DNA from: Nakamurella deserti
GTDB lineage: Bacteria > Actinomycetota > Actinomycetes > Mycobacteriales > Nakamurellaceae
DNA: 64,000 bases
Reading direction: 5' to 3'
Assembly: GCF_003260015.1 (NCBI RefSeq)
Contig: NZ_QCXS01000002.1
Span: 806,001-870,000, forward strand
Of this stretch, positions 17,779-26,691 are shown in pieces. A model generated the notes under the pieces. That model ran no database searches. It saw nothing but the letters and a program-made list of their open reading frames with translations, and had not been told where the DNA came from. Both the position numbers and the translations under genes were made by a program. Position 1 is the first letter of the stretch, and every line of letters begins with the position of its first letter.

Positions 17779-20682
17779 GTGGTAGGTAAGGCCCGAGTAT
17801 CCGCGCTCGCAAAAGAGCTCGGCGTTCCCAGCAAAGATGTGATGTCGAAGCTCGCCGAGCTCGGCGAGTTCGTCAAGACCCCGTCCTCGACCATCGAGGC
17901 ACCGGTGGTGCGCAAGCTGCGTGCGGCCTTCCCCGCAGCTGCCGCGGCCCCGGCCAAGGACACCAACGGCGGAGCCGGTCACGGTGCGGCCACCCGGCCC
18001 GCCCCGGCCGCTGCGGCGGCTCCCGCCCCGGCTCCCGCCGCACCCGCTCCGGCCGCGCCGGCGCCGGCCGCCGCCGCTCCGGTGGCGACCCCGGCTCCCG
18101 CCGCGCCCGCGGCGACCCCGGTGACGCCCGCACCCGCGCGTCCGGCGGCTCCGGCCCCGGCCGCCGCGCAGGCTCCGGCCGTGGCGGCACCGGCGGCTCC
18201 CGCCCGTCCGCAGACCACCGGCGCCCCGGCGCCCCGGCCGGCCGCTCCGCGTCCGGCGGCCCCGGCCGCTCCGGTCGCACCGGCCCCCGCCGCCCCGTCG
18301 GCGCCGGAGTTCCGGCCCGCCGCCGCGGCCGCTGCCGCACCCGAGCAGGCCGCACCGCCGGCCGCGCCGCGTCCCACCGGCGGCATCCCGGGCGCACCCC
18401 GCCCGCCGCGTGTCGGCAACAACCCGTTCGGTGTCGGCTCCGGTGGCCGCACCGCGCCGCCGCGTCCCGGCGGTGGCATCCCCGGCGCTCCGCGTCCGCC
18501 CCAGGCCCGTCCCGGTACCGGTGTCCCCGGTTCCGCACCGCGTCCGGCCGGTCCCGGTGGCCCGCGTCCGGGAACCCCGGGTGGCCGTCCCGGCACCCCG
18601 GGTGGTCGTCCCGGTTTCGGTGGCCCCCCCGGCGCCGCCGGCGGCGGCGCCTACCGTCCGGGCGGTGCGCCCGGCGGTTACCGTCCCGGTGGCCCGTCCA
18701 CCGGTGGGCCCGCGCGTCCCGGTGGCGGTGGCCCCCGTGGTGGTGCCGGTCGCGGTACCGCGGCGGGTGCCTTCGGCCGCCAGGGTGGACCGTCCCGCAA
18801 GGGCCGCAAGTCCAAGAAGCAGCGTCGGCAGGAATTCGACAACATGCAGGCCCCGTCGGTCGGCGGCGTCGTCCTGCCCCGTGGCAACGGCAGCACCGTC
18901 CGTCTGGTGCGCGGTTCGAGCCTGGCCGACTTCGCCGACAAGATCGACGCCAACCCGGCCTCGATGGTGCAGGCGCTGTTCCACCTCGGTGAGATGGTGA
19001 CCGCCACCCAGTCGGTGAGTGACGACATCCTGGAGCTGCTCGGCTCCGAGATGGGCTACGAGGTCGAGATCGTGTCCCCCGACGAGGAGGACCGCGAGCT
19101 GCTCGAGACGTTCGACCTGAACTACGGGGCGAACGAGGGCGGCGAGGACGAGCTGCAGATCCGGCCGCCGGTGGTCACCGTCATGGGTCACGTCGACCAC
19201 GGCAAGACCCGGCTGCTGGACGCCATCCGCGACACGCACATCATGGACAAGGAGGCCGGCGGCATCACCCAGCACATCGGCGCCTACCAGGTGGCGACGG
19301 AGCTGGACGGCAACGAGCGGCTCATCACCTTCATCGACACCCCGGGCCACGAGGCGTTCACCGCCATGCGTGCCCGTGGTTCGAAGTCGACCGACATCGT
19401 GGTCCTGGTGGTCGCGGCCGACGACGGCGTGATGCCGCAGACGGTCGAGGCGATCAACCACGCCAAGGCAGCCGAGGTGCCGGTCGTCGTCGCGATCAAC
19501 AAGATCGACAAGGAAGGCGCCAACCCGGACAAGATCCGGCAGCAGCTGACCGAGTACGGCCTGGTCGCCGAGGAGTACGGCGGGGACACCATGTTCGTCG
19601 AGGTCTCGGCGCGCGAGCGGATCAACATCGACGGACTGCTCGCAGCCGTCCTGCTGACCGCCGACGCGGCCCTGGACCTCACCGCCAACCCGAACATGCC
19701 CGCGCAGGGTGTGGCCATCGAGGCCCACCTCGACCGCGGTCGTGGTTCGGTGGCCACCGTGCTGGTCCAGCGCGGCACGCTCCGGGTCGGCGACTCGATC
19801 GTCACCGGCAACGCCTACGGACGCGTCCGGGCCATGCTCGGCGACCACGGCGAGAACGTCTTCGAGGCGCTCCCGTCGCGGCCCGTCCAGGTGCTAGGCC
19901 TCACCTCGGTGCCCGGCGCCGGTGACTCGTTCCTCGTCGTCGAGGAGGACCGCGTCGCCCGCCAGATCGCCGAGCGTCGGCAGGCCCGGGCCCGCAAGGC
20001 CCAGGTCGCCAACCGTCGCCGGATCACCCTGGAGGACCTGGGTACCGCGCTGGCCGAGAAGAAGATCGAGAACCTCACCCTGATCATCAAGGGCGACAAC
20101 TCGGGCACCGTCGAGGCGCTCGAGGACTCCCTGATGCAGCTCGAGGTCGGTCCGGACGTGAACCTGCGCGTCGTGCACCGCGGTGTCGGTGGCATCACCC
20201 AGGACGACATCAACTTGGCGGCGACCACCGAGGCCATCGTGGTCGGCTTCAACGTGAAGCCGGTCCGTGGTGTCCAGGAGCTCGCCGACCGCGAGGGTGT
20301 CGACATCCGGTACTACACGGTCATCTACCAGGCGATCGACGAGATCGAGCTGGCCCTGAAGGGTCTGCTCAAGCCGGAGTACGAGGAGATCAACGTCGGG
20401 TCCGCCGAGATCCGCGAGGTCTTCCGCTCGTCGAAGTTCGGCAACATCGCCGGCTGCATCGTCCGGTCCGGCGAGATCCGACGGAACGCCAAGGCCCGTC
20501 TGCTCCGCAACGGCGTCGTCATCAACGACGACCTGCGGATCGACTCGCTCAAGCGGTTCAAGGACGACGCGGTCGAGGTGCGTGAAGGCTACGAGTGCGG
20601 TATCGGGCTCGGCAGCTGGAACAACATCGAGATCGAGGACACCATCGAGACGTACGAGACCCGCGAGAAGCCGCGCGCCTGA
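17779..20682 (+). CDS. infB: Translation initiation factor IF-2
   Basis: A 967-residue IF-2, the GTPase that places initiator tRNA on the ribosome. The GTG at 17779 follows AAGGAG by four bases. Residues 1-50 are the IF2N domain ([20 protein letters not shown]). Residues 55-350 are a long Pro/Ala then Pro/Gly/Arg-rich disordered region typical of actinobacteria, followed by a basic [14 protein letters not shown] stretch. A second IF2N domain precedes the GTPase: G1 is GHVDHGKT at 470-477, then DTPGHEAF and NKIDK. Domains II, III and the fMet-tRNA-binding domain IV ([20 protein letters not shown]) complete it. Confidence 0.98.
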   Translation: MVGKARVSALAKELGVPSKDVMSKLAELGEFVKTPSSTIEAPVVRKLRAAFPAAAAAPAKDTNGGAGHGAATRPAPAAAAAPAPAPAAPAPAAPAPAAAAPVATPAPAAPAATPVTPAPARPAAPAPAAAQAPAVAAPAAPARPQTTGAPAPRPAAPRPAAPAAPVAPAPAAPSAPEFRPAAAAAAAPEQAAPPAAPRPTGGIPGAPRPPRVGNNPFGVGSGGRTAPPRPGGGIPGAPRPPQARPGTGVPGSAPRPAGPGGPRPGTPGGRPGTPGGRPGFGGPPGAAGGGAYRPGGAPGGYRPGGPSTGGPARPGGGGPRGGAGRGTAAGAFGRQGGPSRKGRKSKKQRRQEFDNMQAPSVGGVVLPRGNGSTVRLVRGSSLADFADKIDANPASMVQALFHLGEMVTATQSVSDDILELLGSEMGYEVEIVSPDEEDRELLETFDLNYGANEGGEDELQIRPPVVTVMGHVDHGKTRLLDAIRDTHIMDKEAGGITQHIGAYQVATELDGNERLITFIDTPGHEAFTAMRARGSKSTDIVVLVVAADDGVMPQTVEAINHAKAAEVPVVVAINKIDKEGANPDKIRQQLTEYGLVAEEYGGDTMFVEVSARERINIDGLLAAVLLTADAALDLTANPNMPAQGVAIEAHLDRGRGSVATVLVQRGTLRVGDSIVTGNAYGRVRAMLGDHGENVFEALPSRPVQVLGLTSVPGAGDSFLVVEEDRVARQIAERRQARARKAQVANRRRITLEDLGTALAEKKIENLTLIIKGDNSGTVEALEDSLMQLEVGPDVNLRVVHRGVGGITQDDINLAATTEAIVVGFNVKPVRGVQELADREGVDIRYYTVIYQAIDEIELALKGLLKPEYEEINVGSAEIREVFRSSKFGNIAGCIVRSGEIRRNAKARLLRNGVVINDDLRIDSLKRFKDDAVEVREGYECGIGLGSWNNIEIEDTIETYETREKPRA

Positions 20683-20692
20683 CGTACCCCTG

Positions 20693-20722
20693 ACCGTGGG
20701 GGCCCCCCGGGGCTCCCACGGT
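20693..20722 (+). terminator. GC hairpin between infB and rbfA
   Basis: ACCGTGGGGGCCCC at 20693-20706 pairs with GGGGCTCCCACGGT at 20709-20722 with one mismatch. There is no T-run. It may be an intrinsic terminator without U-tract or a processing or stability hairpin inside the operon. Confidence 0.5.
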
Positions 20723-20774
20723 CGTCTCGACTCCGTCGCCTGCCGGCGACGGACCTATCCGCATGAGGTGAACC

Positions 20775-21227
20775 ATGGCTGATTCGGCCCGCGCCAGGAG
20801 ACTGGCCAAGCGCATCGTCGCGATCGTGGCGACCGAGCTCGAGCACTCCGTGAAGGACCCGCGGCTGGCGATGATCACCATCACCGCCGCGACCGTCACC
20901 CCGGATCTGCGTGACGCGACCGTGTACTACACGGTGTACGGCGCCGACGAGGACGTCGAGTCCACCGGAATCGCCCTGAAGAGCGCCCTCGGGGTGCTCC
21001 GCAGCGCGGTGGGCCGGGAGACCGGCATCAAGTTCACCCCGACCCTGACCTTCGTGCTGGACAAGGTGCCCGACACCGCCCGCGCGATGGACGAGCTGCT
21101 GAACGCCGCGAAGTCGGCGGACGCCGCGGTGGCCGCGCAGGCGGCCCACGCCGCGTACGCCGGTGACCCGGATCCGTACAAGAAGCCGCCGGTCGTCGAT
21201 CCCGACGACGCGCGGTTCTCCGCCTGA
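20775..21227 (+). CDS. rbfA: 30S ribosome-binding factor A
   Basis: A 150-residue RbfA, which binds the 30S subunit near the 16S rRNA 5' end and helps its late maturation in the cytoplasm. The ATG at 20775 follows a GAGGTGA site. Family features: RARRLAKRIVAIVATELEHS, VKDPRLAMITITAATVTPDL, the Ala kink region, and TPTLTFVLDKVPDTARAMDELL. The last 40 residues are an Ala/Pro/Asp-rich tail. It is the last gene of the rimP-nusA-ylxR-infB block and is followed by a strong hairpin. Confidence 0.96.
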   Translation: MADSARARRLAKRIVAIVATELEHSVKDPRLAMITITAATVTPDLRDATVYYTVYGADEDVESTGIALKSALGVLRSAVGRETGIKFTPTLTFVLDKVPDTARAMDELLNAAKSADAAVAAQAAHAAYAGDPDPYKKPPVVDPDDARFSA

Positions 21228-21240
21228 CCCGCAGCCGACG

Positions 21241-21275
21241 ACGAGGCGCCGCTCCCACCGGGGGCGGCGCCTCGT
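21241..21275. terminator. Strong bidirectional-type terminator hairpin
   Basis: ACGAGGCGCCGC at 21241-21252 and GCGGCGCCTCGT at 21264-21275 form a perfect 12-bp stem with an 11-base loop, between the convergent ends of rbfA and the SGNH hydrolase gene. Confidence 0.8.
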
Positions 21276-21340
21276 GCGTTCTGCGGCATGGCCGGCACCG
21301 ACGGGCCGTCGCGCGACGGCCTGCCGGAGCCGGCGATGGC

Positions 21341-22306
21341 TCAGTCGGCGGCGGCGGTCGGACCCGCCGCGGCGTCGACGGCGTCCCCAGGGTGGCCGGC
21401 GCCTCCCGCGTCGCGGCCGTCCCCGAACTCCCGGTCGTCGGCCGCGTCGACCGAGCGGCCGGCGGTGGTCGACCGGGACAACCCGGCGGCGATCGTCGCG
21501 GCCGTGAGGCGCTGTCCGTACGCGCTGAGGTGGACCCCGTCCGGGTCCAGCCAGGTGCGGTCGGGTTGCCGGCGCAGCACCCGGTGCAGGTCGATGTGAT
21601 CCACTGCCACGTCCCGGACCTGCGCGGCCACGGCGTCCAGCTCGGCGGCGGCCCACCGCACGGTCTCCCCGGCGAACGACCGGTCGATCGACGCCTGGTC
21701 GCCGGGGGGCGGGGTGATGAAGACCGCCCGCGCGTGCAGGGTGCCGCGGATCAGGTCGTCGAGCACCCGGAGGTTGCGCTGGGTCTCCGAGGGGGTGACC
21801 ATCCGGTGGTCGGTCGACCGGCCGTGCCGCCGGGCGTCGTTGGTCCCGAGCAGGACCAGCACGTGCGTCGGACGGAACGCCTCCAGCAGGTCGAACCGTT
21901 CCAGCGCGTCGGCGGTGGTGTCACCACTGAGCCCCAGGTTGTGCGTGGCCACCCCCGGGTACCCGGCCAGCCGCATGGTGTGGGTGAGCAGCTCGAACCA
22001 CCCCAACCGGTCGGCGGTGAGCGAGTCACCGAGCGCGGCGACACGGTCGCCGCCGTGGAACGGCAACCGCCGCAACGCCGCCTGGTAGGCCGGGTCGGCC
22101 AGCAGCGTCGCCGCCCCGTCGTGGGCCCGCGACCGCAGGCCGTGCCGGCGGCGGCGCACCTCGTCGGTGCTGTCCACCAGGATCTCGGCCAGGATGCGGT
22201 CGTGCAGCTCACCGCTGACCGGGAACCGGTCGAGCAGCGGCCACCGCTCGGGCCGGGTGTAGCGGACGAAGCGGGTCCGTTCGTCGTCGGTCATCGGGCC
22301 GGTCAT
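21341..22306 (-). CDS. SGNH/GDSL-family hydrolase
   Basis: A 321-residue esterase-type protein. The ATG at 22306 overlaps the stop of the upstream permease gene (ATGA), placing it last in the ABC operon. The GDSL fold starts near residue 88: ALGDS95LTADRLGW (block I, nucleophile S95), GLSGDTTADAL (block II glycine), VLLGTNDARRHG (block III asparagine) and DGVHLSAYGQRL (block V with the catalytic Asp and His). There is no signal peptide. An N-terminal extension of about 85 residues and an Ala/Gly/Asp-rich tail after about residue 280 are unusual. Deacylation of an imported acylated sugar is an inference from context. Confidence 0.85.
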   Translation of the reverse strand: MTGPMTDDERTRFVRYTRPERWPLLDRFPVSGELHDRILAEILVDSTDEVRRRRHGLRSRAHDGAATLLADPAYQAALRRLPFHGGDRVAALGDSLTADRLGWFELLTHTMRLAGYPGVATHNLGLSGDTTADALERFDLLEAFRPTHVLVLLGTNDARRHGRSTDHRMVTPSETQRNLRVLDDLIRGTLHARAVFITPPPGDQASIDRSFAGETVRWAAAELDAVAAQVRDVAVDHIDLHRVLRRQPDRTWLDPDGVHLSAYGQRLTAATIAAGLSRSTTAGRSVDAADDREFGDGRDAGGAGHPGDAVDAAAGPTAAAD

Positions 22307-23127
22307 CCCTTGAGCGCGCCCTGCAGCAGGGCCGCGGTGAACTGCCGTTGGAAGATGACGAAGACCAGCACGGTGGGGGCCAGGATCAGCAGCGACCCCG
22401 CGCACAGCAGGGGGATGTCGGTGCCGTACTGGCCCTGGAAGGCGCCGAGGGCACCGGCCATCGTCCGCTTCGCCGGATCGTCCACCAGCACGATCGCCAG
22501 CAGGAACTGGTTCCACGTCCACAGGAACAGCAGGATGCCCAGCGCGGAGATGGCCGGCCGGGCCAGCGGCACGTGCACCTTCCAGAACAGCTGCCAGGTG
22601 GTGGCGCCGTCGATGCGGGCCGCCTCGGACAGGTCGTCGGGCATGCCGGCGAAATGGGCCCGCATCCAGATGACCGAGAACGGCATGAAGAGACCCAGCA
22701 GCGGCAGGATGATCGCCCACCGGGTGTTCAGCAGTCCCATGTCGCGGACCTGGTAGTACAGCGGCGTGATGATGCCCTCGAACGGCAGCGTCAGTCCGAG
22801 GACGAAGGCGAAGAAGCCGACCCGGTGTCCGGTGACCCGGAGATGGCCGAACGCGAACCCGGCCATCGTCCCCATGACCAGCGCCGCCGGGACCACACCC
22901 AGCACGATCAGCCCACTGGACCACAGCAGCGCCCCCATGTTCGCGGCGGTGAAGGCCTTCCCGAAGTTGCTCCACTGCGGGTCGTCGGGCCACTCGACCC
23001 CCGACGGGTAGGTGCCCGACGGGTGCAGCGCGGTGACCAGCAGGCTGAGGAACGGCACGATGGTGAAGGCCATCAGCAGGACCAGCAGGACGCGCCCGGT
23101 CCAGGCCTCGCTCTTGGTGACGATCAT
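22303..23127 (-). CDS. Carbohydrate ABC transporter permease, MalG type
   Basis: A 274-residue inner-membrane permease of the binding-protein-dependent sugar family. Six membrane segments can be placed, the first at about 12-33 (VLLVLLMAFTIVPFLSLLV). The EAA loop EAARIDGATTWQLFWKVHVPL, which contacts the ATPase, is intact. The ATG at 23127 overlaps the stop of the MalF-type gene. No ATP-binding subunit is encoded in the operon, so a shared MsmK/UgpC-type ATPase encoded elsewhere is expected, as is common in actinobacteria. Confidence 0.93.
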   Translation of the reverse strand: MIVTKSEAWTGRVLLVLLMAFTIVPFLSLLVTALHPSGTYPSGVEWPDDPQWSNFGKAFTAANMGALLWSSGLIVLGVVPAALVMGTMAGFAFGHLRVTGHRVGFFAFVLGLTLPFEGIITPLYYQVRDMGLLNTRWAIILPLLGLFMPFSVIWMRAHFAGMPDDLSEAARIDGATTWQLFWKVHVPLARPAISALGILLFLWTWNQFLLAIVLVDDPAKRTMAGALGAFQGQYGTDIPLLCAGSLLILAPTVLVFVIFQRQFTAALLQGALKG

Positions 23128-24077
23128 GCGTTCGGGTCCTTGGCGAGTCGCTGGATGGGAACGACGACGACCAGCACCAGCACCACGAGCGCGACCGCCA
23201 GGGCCGACGCGGCACCGATCCGCCGTTCGGAGAAGGCCAGGTAGAAGATCTGCAGACCGGGCACCATCGTGGTGCCGCCGGGGCCGCCCTGGGTCGAGAT
23301 GTAGATGATGTCGAAGCTGGCGAGCGCGGCGATCACGGTCAGAGTGATGCAGACCCCGATCTCGGCCCGCAGGTTCGGAAGCGTGATCGAGAAGAACTCC
23401 CGCACGGAGCCGGCGCCGTCGATCCGGGCGGCCTCGTACTGCCCGGGGTCGATCTTGCTCATCCCGGCCAGCAGCAGCAGGGTGCACAGGCCCAGCAGCA
23501 CCCAGGCCCCGATGATGCCGACGGCCGGCAGCGCGGTGTCGAAGTCACCCAGCCAGGCGCGGGTGGTGCCGCCGAGACCCACGAGGTCCAGCAGCTGGTT
23601 CACCAGGCCCTTGGTCGACAGCAGCCACGTCCAGATGATGCCGGCCGAGACGAGCGGGATGACCTGCGGCAGGAACAGCACCGTCCGGGCCACCACGGCG
23701 AGCCGGCTCTGCGCGATCCGCCGGATGGTCGCGGCCACGAGCAGGCCGAGGAACACCGGGATGAAGCTGAAGAACACGATCAGCTTGAAGGCGTTGAGGA
23801 TGGACCCGTACAGCTCGGGATCGGCGAAGATCCGCCGGTAGTTGTCCAGCCCGACGAAGGTCGAGGCCCCGATGCCGTTCCACTGGTAGAAGGAGTACTG
23901 CAACGTCAGCAGCAGGGGCCGCAGCACGAACACGGCGTACACCAGCAAGGCCGGTGCGGCGAACAGCCAGCCCAGCAGCGCGCCGGGGCGCCGCGCTCGG
24001 GGAGCGCGGCGCCTCCGGACGGACTCGGCCGGCGGTGGCTCGGTTCCGGTGCGGACCGGTGCGAGGGGGCTGGCCAT
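23124..24077 (-). CDS. Carbohydrate ABC transporter permease, MalF type
   Basis: A 317-residue membrane permease, partner of the MalG-type protein. A basic N-terminal tail (RRRRAPRARR) precedes the first membrane helix (LLGWLFAAPALLVYAVFVL). Six helices follow, with the EAA loop QYEAARIDGAGSVREFFSITLP near residue 215 to 236. Its stop overlaps the next gene's ATG by four bases, and it starts six bases after the binding-protein stop, so the three are one transcript. Confidence 0.93.
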   Translation of the reverse strand: MASPLAPVRTGTEPPPAESVRRRRAPRARRPGALLGWLFAAPALLVYAVFVLRPLLLTLQYSFYQWNGIGASTFVGLDNYRRIFADPELYGSILNAFKLIVFFSFIPVFLGLLVAATIRRIAQSRLAVVARTVLFLPQVIPLVSAGIIWTWLLSTKGLVNQLLDLVGLGGTTRAWLGDFDTALPAVGIIGAWVLLGLCTLLLLAGMSKIDPGQYEAARIDGAGSVREFFSITLPNLRAEIGVCITLTVIAALASFDIIYISTQGGPGGTTMVPGLQIFYLAFSERRIGAASALAVALVVLVLVVVVPIQRLAKDPNA

Positions 24078-24083
24078 GACCGG

Positions 24084-25484
24084 TCAGTTGCCCTGGTCGG
24101 CCACGTAGTCGGCCTGGACCGTGCTGAGCAGTCCCTCGGGGGTCTGCTGGCCGGCGACCAGCGACTGCAGCTGCGGGGTCCAGCTCTTGGCATAGATGGA
24201 ACCGTTGGCGTTGGCGATGAAGTCCATCGAACCGTTGTCGGCGACGACCTTCGCGCCGGCCTCCAGCGTCTCGGCGGTGACGGTGCCCTCGGCGACAGCC
24301 GGCATGTACGCGTCGGCCGGCCCCATCGGGTGCGAACCACCGACGGTCACGCCGATGTCACGTGCCTTCTCGTCGGTCGCCACCCAGTTCAGGAAGAACG
24401 CGGCGCAGTCGGCGTGCTCGGCGTTGGCGGCGATGCCGTAGGTCAGCGGCGCCGACATCGCGGCCTGAGCGCCGCCGGCCTCGACCGGCGGGGTCAGGAA
24501 GAAGCCGACGTTGCCCGGCATCTGCTTGTCCAGGTTCCCGGACTCCCAGTCGCCGTCGAAGATGAACAGGCTCTCGCCGCCGATGAAGCGGCTCATCATC
24601 GTGGCGTAGTCCATGGCGTTGACGTCCGAGGCGAAGTAGCCGGCGTCGATCCACTTCTTCAGGTGCTGTGCGGCCTGGAGGTTCTCGGGGGTGTCGATGC
24701 TGGCGCCGGACTTGTTGAAGATCCAGTCGTTGATGTCGGTGGGGGAGCCGTACACCGCCATCAGGTTCTGCAGCGGGAAGGCCAGGCCCCCGGTGGCGCC
24801 GCCGTTGAACTGGGCGATCGGCGTGATGCCGGCGTCCTTGGCCTTCTGCAGGTCCGCGTCGAACTCGGCCAGCGTGGTCGGCGGCGCGGTGATGCCGGCC
24901 TTGGCTGCGAGCTCCTTGTTGTAGAACACGCCGGTCATGCTGAAGTTCAGGCCCATCGCGAGCAGCGGACCGTCGCCACGGGTGCCGTCCTCGGCCACCC
25001 GTAGCTGCGACAACTGCGACGCCGGCCACTGGTCCCAACCGAACGAGGTGGCGTAGTCGTCGAGATTCTTCAGCAGGCCGTCCTTGGCCAACGACGACAG
25101 CTGCGGAAGCCGGATCAGGTCGGGCGGGCTGTCGGCCAGGGTGCGGGCGGCGTTCTGGGTGATGACGGCGAACTGGTCCTCGCGGATGTCCCAGGTGACG
25201 TTGGGGAACTGCTTGGTGAACTCGGTGGTCAGGTCCTTCGGCAGCGGGAACCCGGTCTCGAAGTAGGCCTTCATGGTGACGGGGTCGCTGCCGCAGTCCA
25301 CCGCGGCGGCCGCCGCGGTGCCGCTCCCGGAGGCGGCCGACGACGGGGCGGTGCTGCTGGACGACGAGGTGGTCGAGGCGCCGGGGGCCGAGCAGCCGGC
25401 GACGGCGAGCACGCCGCCCAGGGCCAGGGCGGTCAGGACCGATCCGGGGGTGCCGGCACGACGCCGGCGCAGTGCTGTGGACAT
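24084..25484 (-). CDS. Carbohydrate ABC transporter substrate-binding lipoprotein
   Basis: A 466-residue extracytoplasmic binding protein of the sugar family 1 type. The signal peptide ends LAVAGC with lipid cysteine C31, then a Ser/Thr/Ala-rich tether to about residue 58. The fold shows the usual blocks: KAYFETGFPLPKDLTTEFTK, WDIREDQFAVITQNAARTLA, GLNFSMTGVFYNKELAAKAG, FIGGESLFIFDGDWESGN and the final helices. The ligand cannot be read from sequence; linkage to two esterases suggests an acylated oligosaccharide (inference). An A/G-rich site (rc of ctcctcg) lies just upstream of the ATG. Confidence 0.93.
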   Translation of the reverse strand: MSTALRRRRAGTPGSVLTALALGGVLAVAGCSAPGASTTSSSSSTAPSSAASGSGTAAAAAVDCGSDPVTMKAYFETGFPLPKDLTTEFTKQFPNVTWDIREDQFAVITQNAARTLADSPPDLIRLPQLSSLAKDGLLKNLDDYATSFGWDQWPASQLSQLRVAEDGTRGDGPLLAMGLNFSMTGVFYNKELAAKAGITAPPTTLAEFDADLQKAKDAGITPIAQFNGGATGGLAFPLQNLMAVYGSPTDINDWIFNKSGASIDTPENLQAAQHLKKWIDAGYFASDVNAMDYATMMSRFIGGESLFIFDGDWESGNLDKQMPGNVGFFLTPPVEAGGAQAAMSAPLTYGIAANAEHADCAAFFLNWVATDEKARDIGVTVGGSHPMGPADAYMPAVAEGTVTAETLEAGAKVVADNGSMDFIANANGSIYAKSWTPQLQSLVAGQQTPEGLLSTVQADYVADQGN

Positions 25485-25551
25485 GCGAACTCCTCGGGAT
25501 GGGGGAAGCGCCGGTGGTCGGGGTCCGTCCGCCGGGTGGTGGGTGAGGGGG

Positions 25552-26508
25552 TCAGGCCCCGGGGGCCCGGTGGTGCGCCTGTCGGAGGGCGTCGAGCAGG
25601 TGCGCCCGCCACTGCCGGGCCGGTTCCCAGCGGCCGGTGAGAGCCAGGGAGCCGTGGACGGCCCCGGGTTGGCGACGGCAGACGACCGGCACGCCGGCGT
25701 CCCGCAGCCGTTCGGCGTATCGCTCGCCCTCGTGGCGCAGCGGGTCGAACTCCGCGGTCAGGATGTGCGCCGGCGGCAGGCCGCGCAGGTCGGTCGCGAG
25801 CAGCGGCGACGCGTACGGCGACGTCGGATCGGCCGGCGCCGGCAGGTAGAGGTCGACGGTGACGGCCATGTCGGCGACGCTGATGCCGTGGTCGTCGCCG
25901 ACACCGGAGGCCACCATCGATGAGAGCGTCAGGTCCAGCGCCGGGACTTCGAGCAGTTGCAGAGCCAGCGGCGGCCCGCCGCGGTCGCGGACGGCGAGGG
26001 TGACCGCGGCGGCGAGGTTCGCACCCGCCGAGACCCCGCCGATCGTGAGTACCGACGGGTCGCCGCCCAGGGACGCCGCGTGCTCGTGGGCCCACAGCAA
26101 CGCGCGGTAGCAGTCCTCGACCGGCGTGGGGAAGGGATGCTCCGGCGCCAGCCGGTAGTCCACGGCGACCACCACGCAGTCGGCGCCGGTGCTGCGTTCC
26201 CGGCAGGTGGCGTCCACGACCAGCTCGTCGACGGACCCGAGCCAGAAGCCGCCGCCGTGGATGAACACGTGCACGGGCAGCGGCGCGGCGGCGTGCGGGC
26301 GGTAGACCCGGACGCGGATCGCCCCACCGGGCTGATCGACGACGTGGTCGGTCACCGAGGCGACGTCCGGGGCCGGTTCACCGAAGCGGCGGAAGATCTC
26401 GTCGGACGCGTCGAGGATGGCCCGGCGGCGGTCGGCCACCGGGGTCCCGGACGCTCCGGCATCGGGCTTGAAGGCGAGGAACTCCGCCACCGGTGCGTCG
26501 AGCGTCAT
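25552..26508 (-). CDS. Alpha/beta hydrolase, HSL/esterase-lipase type
   Basis: A 318-residue carboxylesterase of the hormone-sensitive-lipase-like family. The ATG at 26508 lies five bases after GGAGGAG. Motifs: oxyanion HGGGFW at 84-89, VDYRLAPEHPFP, the nucleophile elbow GGVS160AGAN, the acid in AEFDPLRHEG and the base in AVHGSLAL. There is no signal peptide, so it acts inside the cell. It is the first gene of the LacI-linked operon, 67 bases upstream of the binding-protein gene, and probably removes an acyl group from the imported compound (inference). Confidence 0.88.
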   Translation of the reverse strand: MTLDAPVAEFLAFKPDAGASGTPVADRRRAILDASDEIFRRFGEPAPDVASVTDHVVDQPGGAIRVRVYRPHAAAPLPVHVFIHGGGFWLGSVDELVVDATCRERSTGADCVVVAVDYRLAPEHPFPTPVEDCYRALLWAHEHAASLGGDPSVLTIGGVSAGANLAAAVTLAVRDRGGPPLALQLLEVPALDLTLSSMVASGVGDDHGISVADMAVTVDLYLPAPADPTSPYASPLLATDLRGLPPAHILTAEFDPLRHEGERYAERLRDAGVPVVCRRQPGAVHGSLALTGRWEPARQWRAHLLDALRQAHHRAPGA

Positions 26509-26592
26509 GACGAACTCCTCCGTGGCGTCGGCGACGTCGCCCGGGGCGGGCGGCCGCGCCGGGACGTTTCCCGCAGCGGAACTCTCACGTCG

Positions 26593-26652
26593 TTGTGCCG
26601 CAAGCAAACCCCGACCGGGACCGCACTGTCAAGTGGTTTAGTAGAAGCACTT
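26593..26652 (-). promoter_or_regulatory. Candidate promoter and operator of the esterase/ABC operon
   Basis: Reading the minus strand, TTGACA (26632-26627) is followed after 18 bases by TTTGCT, a weak -10. Around the -35 lies the inverted repeat AAGTG(12)CACTT (26631-26652), and downstream is TTGCGGCACAA (26603-26593), another short inverted repeat. Both are plausible LacI-family sites. The region is locally AT-rich compared with its surroundings. Confidence 0.45.
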
Positions 26653-26691
26653 TTATCGGCCGGACAGCGGGGACGCCAGGCGCGCCGGGGG

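Noticed and set aside
18000-18780. Ala/Pro and Pro/Gly/Arg-rich stretch as a possible separate gene or collagen-like repeat.
   Set aside because: It is in frame inside infB and is the usual disordered region of actinobacterial IF-2.
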